Positions 10,139 to 22,058 of a stretch of DNA of 64,000 nucleotides are shown one piece after another. A model generated the notes under the pieces. That model worked only from the letters and a program-made list of their open reading frames with translations. It had not been told where the DNA came from and ran no database searches. Positions within the stretch are counted from its first letter, which is position 1, and each line of letters starts with the position of its first letter. Position numbers and translations under genes: made by a program. Origin of the DNA: Xylona heveae TC161 (lineage: Eukaryota > Ascomycota > Xylonomycetes > Xylonales > Xylonaceae); contig NW_017264193.1 of NCBI RefSeq assembly GCF_001619985.1, positions 3,043,726 through 3,107,725 of the forward strand. The letters run 5' to 3'.

Positions 10139-11477
10139 GTAGGAAGTCAGGTCATGTCATCGATCTCTGAAAAGTTGAAACCTGTTCGCATATGTCCAAA
10201 GGATAAATACATTACATTTATATGAACCATGGATCATGGTGCAATGCAGGGCAGTAGGAGAGTAAGAACAGTATTTGTTAATAAAATCCATCTTGCTAGT
10301 CACTGTCACTGGCCGACTTGTGTACGACGATACGGGAATGCTGTATAACTGTATAAGTATACTGTATAAATCAAATGGAAATGGAAATGAAATGAAATAG
10401 AGGTTAAGATATTGTAGTGTATACATTTGCTTGTGAAGTTGTGGGCAACGGACAATTAAATCTGCTGCACAAGATACCTTGTCATAGAGATGTGGATGTG
10501 GATAGAGAGAGAGAGGAGAGAAATCAAGAGCTGATACAAAGCAAGATGAACAAGACGATAAAATATAGTTCCATGCGATGGAAGAATAGTATGACTACGA
10601 ATAAAAATAGCACGATACTAGCAATAAACATGACACGATAACACGATAATAATACTAATAATATAAATGAGAAGTAATAATATAATAGGAGTAATAATCC
10701 TATAATTGAATTGAATAAAGCATACCTAAAGGTAGCAATTGGCAGCTCGCGGTCAAGCTCAAGCTCAGTGATAGTGTCCATTATCAACCATTACGGTTCG
10801 CAAAGTAAGCAGATCAAAGAACAGGAGCACTAGAGCAGAAGAAGCCCGAGACGGCTAGTAATACAAGCGGGCTCGCAAGGAGCCAAGAAGGGAGCAAGAA
10901 GGTAGCACGAGAAGAGAACATGAGCATGGAAGCAAAGTTTCATAACTAGACAGGACAGATTGTGCTCATGGGCACTTCATTCCTTGAATTTTTTTTCTCT
11001 CCTCTTTTCGGTTAAGGTGCCTCCCTTGGACTCGTTTTTGCCTCGATATGGGCGAGTCAGCTCACTGTCCGTTGCCCCAAGCAGCACCCTTTTTTTATCG
11101 CCCAAGTTCCCATGTGTGGTAAATTTTCTTCGACCTGCGCATGCCCGGCATGTGCGCTGGGATCTGGCGTTCTGAAAAGCCAGGAAGGAGTTAGGATGTT
11201 TGCCAGAGGATATGACACATCCCAAGTAGCTCATTTGCTGATTAGAAAAGTAAAAATCTCCGTTGCCAACTAGTTTGCGGTCTTGACTTTGTTTTCGGTC
11301 AGCTGCATATAGAGCTCTTGCGTGCGGTTGGGTGCTGTTGAGGCGGTAGGTGGGCGTGGAGAGCATTCGTAATCATCATCATCGTCGTCGTCATCATCAT
11401 CGTGGAAAAGGCTGTTGCGGGAATCGTAGAGCCCATATCATCGTAGCAAAGGCAGAACGATAAGCACCCACCGGGGT
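10139..11477. other. Convergent intergenic region, no gene seen
   Basis: This is the space between the 3' ends of the Hsp31-like gene (+) and the Ser-rich gene (-). It is AT-rich between about 10200 and 10700, with TAATAATAT-type runs, and has an ATC/GTC trinucleotide tract at about 11372-11400. A T-rich stretch near 10990-11010 reads like polyadenylation context. No protein is supported. Confidence 0.5.
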
Positions 11478-12356
11478 TTAATCCATGTAAAAGTCGCCCT
11501 TCAGGATACGCTCGCCAAAGGCGTCGGGAACCTTGGATGACTTGGGCATCTCACGGACAGGCTGTTCCATGGTCGCCACGCTGGCGGCGCGCTGATGGTG
11601 AGAGGGTTGCGGCGGACTGTTGCTGACGTTGGCGCCGGCGGCGGCAGCCATCGACGACGTTCGCTCGGCACGAGACCTGAGAGAGTCTGACCAGTTGAAA
11701 CCTTCGCCTGGTCGACCAAAAGCATTGTCAGAAACTGTCTGGTTGGAAGTTTGTGGGCTGTTGTTTGAAGACGAGGAAACGCTCTGCCGGCCTCTGGTAG
11801 TCGAGGTCGAAGCAGCAGCAGCAGTAGAAGCAGAAAATGCAGTGGGAGGAAGTGAAGAAGACGTAGCCGCAGAGGTGTTGACGTCTGGGCCAAAGGGTGG
11901 AGCGCTACCATTGTAACTGCCAGATCCTCCTGATCTCACATCTCGCAAAGCCCTCGCTCCGAAACTGAGTCTGCGGCCAAACGGAGTCGCAGTGGGAGAA
12001 CCGCTCCCGGGTGGGGCGTCGCCTTCTTCAATCACATTCTCATCGAGCGTCGAGGAAGCGGAGCCGACACTGGAGAGACTATCTTCGCGGGGGCGACCGA
12101 CATTAAAGGGCGCGGTCTGGGTCGGCGAGGTCCCAGAAAGCCCAAGGGTATTGATGGACATGCGTCGACGATGCTGTGCCTGAGCATTGGCCGCTGCAGT
12201 GGTAATAGGACCAGGGGGAGAAGTGCTACTGACCGTCCCCGCCGTATTGGACGTGGAGCGGTTGAAGAGCTCCGACAGAGTCTGCCCGGGAGAAAACGAC
12301 GCCCGACGGCGTCCAGTCGGGTAGCCGTTGGGAGGAGAAGAGGATCCGTCAGACAT
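11478..12356 (-). CDS. Conserved Ser-rich disordered protein
   Basis: A single coding exon of 292 residues starting at the ATG at 12356. Bases just upstream on the coding strand end CCCACAG followed by ACC and the start codon, so a 5' leader intron probably ends at 12360. The protein is low-complexity (Ser, Pro, Ala, Thr), with short islands I recognise as conserved in Pezizomycotina: H-R-R-R-M-S-I, T-L-G-L-S-G-T-S-P, R-R-L-S-F-G-A-R-A-L-R-D-V, F-N-W-S-D-S-L-R-S-R-A-E-R and the C-terminal F-G-E-R-I-L-K-G-D-F-Y-M-D. Repeated R-R-x-S/R-x-x-S sites suggest phosphorylation by basophilic kinases. There is no enzyme domain or membrane segment. The function is unknown; the conserved ends make it a real gene. 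Confidence 0.85.
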   Translation of the reverse strand: MSDGSSSPPNGYPTGRRRASFSPGQTLSELFNRSTSNTAGTVSSTSPPGPITTAAANAQAQHRRRMSINTLGLSGTSPTQTAPFNVGRPREDSLSSVGSASSTLDENVIEEGDAPPGSGSPTATPFGRRLSFGARALRDVRSGGSGSYNGSAPPFGPDVNTSAATSSSLPPTAFSASTAAAASTSTTRGRQSVSSSSNNSPQTSNQTVSDNAFGRPGEGFNWSDSLRSRAERTSSMAAAAGANVSNSPPQPSHHQRAASVATMEQPVREMPKSSKVPDAFGERILKGDFYMD

Positions 12357-15300
12357 GGTCTGTGGGAGCAAAAGTGCACGATTAGTGAGCCGTGTTCAGA
12401 GTATACAATAAATATGCTTTGAATCCCATTTATCGAGATCCAGCAGACTAGGCTACGAACCTCAGTTCTGTAGAATATCAAGCGTGGTAGTCAAGTGATA
12501 GAGGTGGGGAGAGCGGCTAAAGGGATCGTGCCCAGCAGCGAAGGCGATAAGCGTAGAAAGAGGGTAAACTCAATTGACGTCAGACGGGAAGGCTGATAGC
12601 CAGAATCAAGTGATAAGGTAACAGTGTTGTGGTCAAATTGGACGTTGCAGTGAGGGAAAGATGAAGACTGAAGAGGAGGAACAAGAGGAAGAAGGTGAAG
12701 AGGAGGGGAGGAGGACTATATGGGTTGAAGGTTCACAGCAGTAGTCGTGAACGAGGGGGGCGGGGGGGATGGGGTGGGAAGATGGAATGATGATGATGAT
12801 GGAAGCGAAAGGGTAGCTTGGTGTGTCCGGTGGGTGTCGTGGGTGTGCGTCGTCGTCGTGGTCGACGATGTGGTGGGGGATGGGATAATAATTGACTTGG
12901 TCACTGTAGAGTTGGGTATGGGGGAGAGATGCATTAGTTATGCGTCTCACTAACTTTGTAAACCTTAGAGTAACTACCTTTGCAGGTAAGTAGGTAAGTA
13001 AATCAAGTGCTGTCGGTGAGTAAACTGGGGTACGCCTGTATGGGAACGGATGCGAGGGTTGTCCGTTGGTGTGGGTGGCGGACGGGCATAAGAAGGTTTT
13101 ATGGTCTGAGGTATGAAACGATAGTCACGGAATGATCCAAGAAGCCAATTCCGATAATTCACCTCTGTAATCATAATAATAAGAACCTTTTGTCACAGAG
13201 GAGTAGTTACAGCACAACAGTCATAGGCGGGTAGACGATCAATGACAACGATGATGAATCCGGGCGGATGATCGGCAGCCCATCTTTTGCTATCATGTCT
13301 CACTTTATCGCGCCTCGCCTCGTTGCTGATCTTTGCTTCATCCCAAGGTACTTTACATATAGAGAGATATTGCGAGTCACTCCCCATACCTAGTTCTTGG
13401 TTGAATACAGCCTGTGGCACCCGTCTCTAAACCCCGACGCGCGTTCTGTTTGATGTTGATCAGTGGGCTCCTGCATTTCACATGTTGCCTGTATCACTGC
13501 CATCATACTAATCATCAAATGTTGAGACGTCTCGTCTTTCAATTACGGCTCGATTGTCTTTGTATTTCTAAGCCTCTACGAGTAATCACTACCTTGATTA
13601 TTTCCAAACTACGACAAGTACTTGCATCTCTAAGTTTCATGCTGACAGACATTATTCAGCACCCTCCCAGTCGGCATCTCAAGGATGTTTATCTTAGAGC
13701 TCCAGCGGGTGTTCTCCACTGAATAAGCTTCGGGACAGCTGGTCTCATTGGTCAAGTGTCTCGGTGTCCGTTGGTTCCTTTCAAACTCCGCGGATGATGG
13801 AGGGGGGAACCTCAGTGTGTGCGGCCTGACGGGGCTAAGGGACTCTATCGCCTTTGGCCCATTATTGTCCCCTTTAGCTCCGTAGCCATTCCAAGCACGC
13901 ACTGGCAAACGCAAACGCCATCCTAGGAATGGCCCACCCGACGCAGTTTGTCGTACACCCACGCTGAGAAACAGCTTGCCGTCATTCGTCCTCTGTAGAC
14001 AAGCCCATGCTGCCAGTCGTAAACCTAGTCATTTTAGCTTCACCTCGCTCAAACTCAACTTGCCCATGCCCGGCTCTGCTATAAGCAATAAAGGATGGCA
14101 GTTACTCCGTATACTACGATACTTTTTGTCTAGGATTAATTCGGCATGGCAGAGGAACTTGGCAAACAGTATTTAGTCCCATATGAATCTTAGTAGTTTG
14201 CTCTACTCCGTAGTTATATTACTTGGATATTGTCGGTCGACGCCCCGGCTCAACGCGCTATGCCCAAGCTGGGCAAGGGTTTGAGCGCTGCAAAAAAGAG
14301 AGCAGTTCACGCGTGTATCCACATCCGCCGGTCCCGTCCCCGATCCTGTTGTACACTCCGTATCTATCTGCGATCCGAAAGCATCGTCACACACGTTTTT
14401 ACGGGCATGAAGCGTGCATATTTGAAGGTCAAATATGGATAAATGCATACTTGGCATTCAACGAAAATACCGTACACAATACTCATTCTTTTCACTGTAG
14501 ATTTGTCATTGTAATCTTCTCATTTGCATCTGGCTCGGCGTTAGAATGGAGCCAAGGCCAAGAGCCAACAATTGCGCAGAATGTGACCGTGTCCTCGGAG
14601 AGTGATCACCCGTGGCTGAGAAACCACGGCATCTCTTAAACGGCTTTCGAGTTGAAGCCGCACGGGGACGGGGTCGGAGTTAAGGACTGCATATTATGAC
14701 AGTTCCTTGCTGATAAATGCAGAAAATACGGATTATTACTCTATACCATAAGGTAAGCACCTTAAGCATAAACATGTCTGGGGTCATCTTATCCGTTGTG
14801 TCCCAATTCAAAGTCACAAAACAAACTCCCAATATGAATGGAACATTTCTCAAGAGGCTGGTCCCCTATCGCTGGCCGTCGGCAACAAATTACCCGTGCC
14901 GCATATGCGGGGAAAGCGCCCGAGCCACGCATATCACTTGGGTGCATGGCCACTCACCCTGGCGCTATCCAATCAGGGTCCAAACATTTTCATCCATCAT
15001 CTAGACTTATCGAATCATTTGATCCATTTCATAGTATGTTGACCCTTCTTCTTTTACTATAATCGCTAAAGGGATGATCCTGGGGATTTCTCTTTGCAGT
15101 TTGAAGAGGGAAGGCTGTCGTGGGCCGGTCTGTGCGTGGATTTGAGCAAGCTGCAAAGACCTTCTTTCTTTTTTCTTGCCGCCGAGTGCATATCCACGAG
15201 CTGGGGGGAGGGGAGGGTTCTTTGCAGCAGCATTTGCTTCTGCATTCCCCGTCGTCTCAAATACGGGTAGAGAGCAGGTCGCGTGTTCCTGCAAAAAAAT

Positions 15301-15690
15301 GTCGGGTCCCAGGCGGAAGAAGATTGAAGAGGGGTTGGTTACCTTAATTGTCGCCTTGCTCGTTTCACTTATATCCTCAGTAGACCACAACAGACCATAA
15401 AACGTACCATTTGTGCATTTACTTCTACTGCCTCTTCCACAGATCCTTAGACGATGGTATGAGTTATTCGAGGAATAACAATTTTTGATTAATGCAAAAA
15501 GCGCTAGGCGCAAAGCTAAATGTAATCATTCAAGGACGCTTCATATGCTCAAACTCGTTAATCCATCTGCTCGTGACTGTCGTGTCTGCATTGCAGCGAC
15601 ATGAGAGCATTGGGGGAATCAGAACAGATGGCGTATTGTCCATGATTCTCAGCCCGCTAGCCAGCCAACTCCTTGAAAATGTGAAAACAA
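12357..15690. other. Long intergenic region, no supported gene
   Basis: The left part (to about 13200) is the promoter and leader of the Ser-rich gene, with GT-rich and GTCGTC runs at 12740-12890. The remainder to the 3' end of the trehalose gene has only short, unconvincing frames on both strands. Two copies of TACTCCGTA lie at 14103-14111 and 14204-14212. A non-coding transcript cannot be judged from sequence alone. Confidence 0.45.
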
Positions 15691-18623
15691 TTACTGCACG
15701 TCAGAAAAAGATGCCAGTTTGCCAAGCACAGTAAGAACACCTAGATGCAAAGTTAGTATGGCAGAGTTATCAACCAGATTATGTGGGCAAAAGCTAACCA
15801 GTCACTCCCTGTGTCAATGTAGACATTGCTTCCGTATTCCGTGATCCAACACTGACGGTACTGACATCGCGCACAATCCCAGTCTGCGCAAGCCTATTTG
15901 CCCATCTGAATATCGGCTCGTCCTCACGATCATCGCCGACGACCATCAAAAAGTCGGGCATCTTCGACCCGTCGGCAGCACATGCTTGTTTGAGAAGGTC
16001 AAACACATGCAGCGCAGCCGTGCCCTTACTCCAGTCCATGGGTTCGACAAGCACCGACTTGTCCACGGGAATGGCGTGAACCCGTTGGCTCTCGCAAGCA
16101 TCGTTGATGTGGTTGACGCAATCCCCGGCCTGTCGAGCGGCCGCTTGAGGGTCGTCAGCGCTGCTATAGTGAAAGGTCAACGAACAATGTCGCTCTTCGA
16201 CCCAGCTTCCCTCGGTCCGCTCCCGATAGTAATCCAAGATGCCGCGAACGTCTTCCTTCCAAGCAGACATCTCTTTGAGGTTCCCCATCTCATGAAACTC
16301 TTCCTTGCCAAATTCGCGGACGAAGCATCCCCGCTCAGCGATGAGACCCAAATCGGGCACACGACGGAACATGCTATGGAGGTCCTCAGGTTGACGACCA
16401 GACATAACATAGACAATGTTCTTATCGTCAAGGAGAAGATCGTTGAGTACATCTAGCGTGCGTTGCGAGCTTGTGAGGACCATACTAGCCGGAGAGCCGT
16501 AAGGAGCAAGAGTTCCCTCGTAATCAAGAATGAACAACCGCCTCTCGGCCTTTCGATATTTCTCGCCAAGTGCACCGACAGAGAGCCGGGGAATCGAAAT
16601 GGTTTCTCGGGCGGCCTGCTCTTTCCAAACGCTTGACAGCTGCTCGATAAAGCTCGTGCACCAGTGGGCGGCGGTGTGATGCATCACAATCTTATGGAGA
16701 GCATTCCATCGTTCATCCTTCTCCTCTGGAGACATCTCGATCGCAGTCTTGATGGCTTCAGCGCACTTTCGATAATCCCATGGATTTACCGAAAGCTCTG
16801 CGCCGCCGAATACGTTCGCACTTCCAGTAAACTCGCTAAGAATCAAAGACCCATGCTTATTCTCCGTATACCTTCCATCTTGGCAGCATAGAAACTCGTG
16901 GCTGGTGAGATTCATTCCCTCACGAAGGCTTGTAATCATAAGAGCATTTGCAACTGTGCACAAAGCCAAGTACTGTGGAAACCCAATGTCCTGTTTTAGG
17001 AAGACAAGTGGCTGATGTGCGAGGGTCGCGAAGGACGAGTTGACTCGGGTAATAATATCAGAGACTGTAGCATCTAGTTCGGCTTGCTCAGTCGTGGACG
17101 TTGCAACTTGAAGAAGAACGACCTGCAAGAGATCAGCACAGTGAACCAAGGTCTATTGAAGGGAGATCTAAATTACCTTGCCACGATATTCCGGATATTT
17201 GTTAAGGAACAACTCATAAGCTAGTAGCTTCTGTCTGACTCCTCGGACGTGATCCAGCTTGTCCCGAGCGACAATGAGAAACTTTCCGCGATAACGTTCC
17301 TGAATGACTTGCAGCCACGCCGCAACTGTCGTTGTTGCACGTCTTTCATCCAAAGCAACGGGATCAATGCCAATTGGCAGATTGATAATATTGACAAAGC
17401 GGTCTTCCAACTGCACGCCATCACTGGTAGCCTCAACACAGAGCAACCGACTGCAAGTCTGCAAGAAATGATAACAGTACTCTTCCGTCTGAAAGCCAAT
17501 AAGATTGGCGCCCAGGAGACCTTCTAGAAGTTCTTTCCGTACCGCAAGGCAACGGAAAACTTCAGATGATGGGAAAGCCACATGCAAAAAGAAGCCAATC
17601 TGCGCATCAGGGAGCTGTTTCCGGACCATAGCAGGCACAAGAAGAAGGTGATAATCATGGACCCAAATGACATCACCGCGCTTGTAGTGTTTGACAATGC
17701 GATCGGCAAATGCTTGGTTAATTTTGACATAGTAGACCCAAGAATGGTCTTCGTAAGCCTTGCTTTTTGGATTATCGGGAATCTGATAATGAAAGACAGG
17801 CCAAAGAATTGTCTTGCAATAGTGGGAATAGTGACCATCGAAATCGCTATCAGTCACAAAAACCGGAATGCAATCATTTTCGTTGATGAGTTTGTCCTCG
17901 ATCTCAGTCTTTTGAGAATCTTCTAATGCGTCTGTCGGCATCCCCAGAGTACCCACCCAGGTTTTGTCATCGAGTTTTCCGGCCTTGGAGGCCGCACGAA
18001 TGGCATTTTTGAGACCGCCGTTGCCCCCTTCGGCTGGCACCACTGTCCAATCAGCGGTTTGGATGAGCTGGTCGTGACTGGAAACCGAAGCACGAGCAAC
18101 AGATCTCCTCCTTCTCAGAGCATCCGTTCTAGCCTTTTCCACAATCTTCGCGTGCTTCAGAATCGAAGCGGGTGGTGGTGAACTGGCTCTCGAGCGAGGC
18201 TGGTTGAACTGCGTCACGTTCCAGCGAGGAGAATGGGATTCACTTGTTGCGATAGAGCCGCTACGGAGTTCCTTTTTGATCGCCGGCGGGAGGGCAGGTG
18301 GCTTTGAGAAGAATTCCTGGTGATCGCCATCAATGCCTGGAGTGGCCGGCGGTGTCGGACCTTGACTGGATTGGTTACGGAGTAAACTAGGCGGTTCATG
18401 ATTGTTTTGATCTTGTCGAAGGTTGGTATTCTGCCGTCGCGGCGGACTTGGCCTGCGAGACGGGACTGGAATATCAAAGTGTATGGTATAAGGAAGGGTG
18501 CTATTCAAAATAAAGTCAGTGTAGGATCCACGAATGTTTTTTGGGTTCTCTTGTGTCGCGTATTCAATAGCTCTAGGTATGAAAGAAAAGGCAAACTTAC
18601 AGTGAAGCCACAATGACAGTCAT
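15691..18623 (-). CDS. tslA: Trehalose synthase complex regulatory subunit (TslA/Tps3/Tsl1 type)
   Basis: Exons on the minus strand: 18623-18601, 18500-17177, 17122-15799 and 15740-15691; 906 residues. The tiny first exon gives M-T-V-I-V-A-S-L, joining in frame to T-L-P-Y-T-I-H-F, the family's N-terminus. The short last exon adds V-L-T-V-L-G-K-L. Residues about 10-150 are a Ser/Pro/Arg-rich extension, followed by a GT20 trehalose-6-phosphate synthase domain (W-V-G-T-L-G at 189; W-V-H-D-Y-H) and a C-terminal phosphatase-like domain. Phosphatase motif I is L-D-Y-E-G-T-L with Glu651 in place of Asp, and motif III is G-D-D-R-E-D-E, so the phosphatase half is probably inactive. That fits the large regulatory subunits of the cytosolic trehalose complex rather than the catalytic Tps1 or Tps2. 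The Ser-rich extension is a likely regulatory segment. Confidence 0.93.
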
Positions 18624-19979
18624 GATGCAGTAATGAGATTGCTGACTTTCAGTAAAAAGATTCTGCCGGTGCGGATTCTTACGTTATGCGAGATCTGGCA
18701 ATTGGGAGAAGAACGACAGCCGGCGACTGCGGGGAGGTGAGAATGTGGGGGAGGGAATAGTTGCAGCGCTTTTCGCGGGGAGAAGCGGCGCGGCCAGACA
18801 GCTGGACAAGCTTCTGGGTTTCAATGATTGCAGAGAAGATTGAGGGATAAAAAGAAGTAGTAGAGATAATATAAGGGTGTGTTGTCCAACCAGAGTCAGT
18901 GAGCAGAGAACATGCTCAGCAGAAAACCACTCATTTGTACAGCAAGAAGCGCTTTAGGGCCAAAAACAGCTTTCGTGATGGTGGCTTGACGGTTAAACTG
19001 TGTACCCTGAGGTGATGTCGACGCTACCTAACTCCATCGTAAGTTGGTCGGTAAGACTTAGCGAAACAGGGAACCAAATCATGCTTTCCCGTGCGGGGAT
19101 TGGTTCAAAACCCTGCAGCGTCATCGCTAAAAGTGCAGATGGGGGAAATTCTGGATACTCTTTTCAAACGTCTCCTTGGTCTATGAGCTCCACTCATCTC
19201 TTCCAGCATCTTCTCGTCACGCATCGATTTACCATGTTTTAGTATCCTTTACGTTGTCTTCCATCTTTAAAGGGCACGCTGGTCTTACGATACATCGTGT
19301 CTGTAACATCTTTTGCTTCACTCGTAGCTTGCGCGCTGCCAGTAATCAGTGGGTAGCTTCATTGATGCCAAGTACAACAACATCACGTAGGACCGTATGA
19401 TCACGGGACACATCCTACGTCGAGTAGCTTTCATAAGTGGGTTTATGGGCTATTTCAGTCACTTTTGCTTCTCACCTTTCCTTAAACTATCTGATTAGCT
19501 GCCCAAGCGCAACTGTGGGAGAATCTGTTACATTGAACGAGTCTCTCCAAAATCGCGCTGTTACGCAAATACTGCCGCCTCTCCAGGGTTGTAAAAAGCT
19601 GTTACCGCGTTGAATGACGTGTCACCATAGAAGTAGATCAAGTATTGTATGACCAGTCATTTAATGCCAAACGGGCCGCTGGTAATGCGGATAAGATGTA
19701 TGTGCTAGCGGCGCCCTGTTTCGCATTTGTTCTTGCAGTCCAGAGCTCTTAACCTCAAATCGAGTATGAATATAATAAAATTGGTGAGTAGTAGTCCATC
19801 CAACCTCTATATATATTTAAGGAACAAAAGATTGCTCGACCGGAAACTCCAAAGTGAGGAAATGAGAAACTAAGCTTTGCCAAACTTGCGCCTTTAAAAT
19901 GCATTATTCTATATCTAGATGGCCTGTATCCGGTTAAATGCTACTGTCATTGGAGCTTCCTGGGTATCAAATGCAAAGT
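18624..19979. other. tslA promoter and intergenic region
   Basis: The stretch contains the tslA promoter and the 3' flank of the PXR1 gene. A purine-rich block with GGGGGAGGG lies near 18745-18780. A short tRNA-like arm near 19098-19125 does not fold into a full cloverleaf. No gene is supported. Confidence 0.5.
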
Positions 19980-21081
19980 CTAAGCTTTGACCATGAAAAT
20001 CTGCAACTGTTAGCTCCTGCCGCCAAACAACATTTCAAAAGGAAGAGTTACCTCATTGAGGGCCCTAGAATCCATAGAAGCCATTTTCTTCTGTCGAATA
20101 TACCGTTGTCTGACTGCATGCCTTCCTGCGGCAAATGAGATTGGTTGTTGTGACATTGAACTTTGCGGGGCTTTAGACGCTTCTCTTGAAGTCACCACTG
20201 ACTCATTATCGCCCTTATTCAACTGATCAGAAGACGAGCTCATCTCAACATCTGATCCTGTCGTTTCACGGCTCGCGCGTTGCTGCCGTTTAATTCTCTT
20301 GGCCTCCTTTTTCGCACGTCTCTCCATTTTGCGTTTCCTCTTCTCCTCCCTTTCTCCAGAGCGGGTTGAACCATTGTCCTCGTCGCTGCTCTTACTCTTC
20401 TTTTTCTTCTTCTCCTTCCTCTTCTTCTTGTCCTTATCTCGGGAGTCTTTGATATCGGAATCGGACGAGTCTCGGCGCTCTTGAGATTCTTTGTCGCCGT
20501 CTCTCATTTCCACCTCACCAGTTGAAACTCCTTTTTCAGCGGCGGCTCGGCTTTCGGGAGCTTTCGTAATTTCTTCACTTGGATTCTCGATTTTGTCGCC
20601 AACTAATAAGCCGCCTCGAACAAATTGAATCAAGCCCCAGCGACGTTCAGCATAAAGCACGCGCTTCAGGTCAGCCCTCGACTTCTCTTCCTTTTCGAGC
20701 TCTCCGTCGCTCTTTCCATTCAACCGGCCAAGCAGGCCCTGGAACACATCAAGTCCGGTGCATTCACCTGCTCCTTGCCCGCTACCACGTTTTGCTCCTA
20801 ACCCAAGAGTATCGTCTTTCAGGGTTACGCGGATATGGGAGGCGTTCGCCGAAGTATGAAACTCGGCGTGAGGCGCATTCGTCGCACCAAGCAGCTGTCC
20901 CGGCTGCCATCCGTGGCGAGTGAGCATCTTATGTCCGAAAGTCTCTGTTGACCGTGCCCATGCTGTGTTATTAGGGTCATAGGAAAATTTAGTCCGCCTA
21001 TAATAGTCAGTTCGTCCAAGTCATATAAAGCGGAGTCGTTTTCTCCTGATAAACGTACTTGCGCGGACCGGACAGTCCCAT
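19980..21081 (-). CDS. PXR1: PXR1, G-patch protein of ribosome biogenesis
   Basis: Exons on the minus strand: 21081-21059, 20997-20052 and 20000-19980; 329 residues. Exon 1 gives M-G-L-S-G-P-R-K, and the spliced protein continues T-K-F-S-Y-D-P-N-N-T-A-W, the PXR1/PinX1 N-terminus. The G-patch spans about residues 25-79 (F-G-H-K-M-L, G-W-Q-P-G-Q-L-L-G, L-G-L-G-A-K-R). A conserved segment G-L-L-V-G-D follows, then a long Lys/Glu-rich nucleolar-type region and a C-terminal A-L-N-E-I-F-M-V-K-A formed by the 51-nt last intron. Known homologues act in the nucleolus in pre-rRNA and snoRNA processing, and the yeast protein also restrains telomerase. It is divergently transcribed from the synaptojanin-like gene. 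Gene structure and family length agree. Confidence 0.93.
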
Positions 21082-22058
21082 ATTTAAGAATAAAAGGTCA
21101 ACTGAAAGAAGATTGATATATCAATTCAAACACAAAGCATCATATATGTCCCAAACTGGTCCTTGGCAAGTCTCACAGTCCAAAATTTGGATCATAAAGC
21201 AAGTTGTGTGGCCGGGTGGCTACAAGATAGATGGGGTTGACCTTGACTTTTTTTTCGCTTGCTTGGTAAGGGCCCGATTGGGGATAACGCTTGACTATAT
21301 TGGGAACAGCGTTTCCCGCGAGATGTCGCTAAAAAGATAAGATAATTGTCGTGGCATCTTAGATGTTATACCTCAGTACCGCGGCAGCGCAAAACATTTC
21401 GACGCTCCAGGTTTTGAAAAGAAGGGGGAAATTATTGGACATGCTTTAGAGGATGGACTCTACAGCTACCAGGTTGTGAGCGGCGATTGCGCCCCTCATC
21501 CGAAGAATACCAACGGCAGGGTAATAATTGAAGATTTGGTTGGTACTCTGGTAGTGCAGCCTACGCACGATTGATGGGTTGTGATGGCTTGTCACCACAA
21601 TCTGCTCTCGATGGTCCTATTCCCGTGTTTTCTTATAATGAAGGATGTTTTCTTCTGGAGATTATTGGTGGAATCCCAAGTCAATCAATTAACAGCATGA
21701 TACATTTCGCTGAATTACATGCCTGTAGAGTCTGAATCGTCAGGTCCTGCCGGAGTACAGGATCAGTGCCAGAGCTCCTCGCTTAAGTGCCCATCTCTGG
21801 ACCTCCATCATTATCGGAGTAGCTATGGTAAGGCTTGTTGTTGGTTCGTCATAAGCAACGCAAGGTTGAAGGGTCCGATCTGCGAGTGAATTCGGTTGTG
21901 ATTTAATTGCCTTGAGTCCGCAAAACCTCTTTAATGCTTCTTTGCAGTACTATACGCCACCAGAATTGGGTACAAACAAAGATCTCTCTAATTTCTAGTA
22001 TGATAACCATTTAGAAAATCCTCATGTGGTAATCAACAGGCCCTGTTGTCAAGCTACA
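21082..22058. other. Divergent promoter region
   Basis: 977 bp between the starts of PXR1 (-) and the synaptojanin-like gene (+). No gene or clear regulatory motif was identified. Confidence 0.55.

Noticed and set aside
19040-19135. tRNA-like stretch with GGTTCAAAACC
   Set aside because: Only a T-arm-like hairpin forms; the acceptor, D and anticodon arms do not fold, and the T loop departs from consensus.
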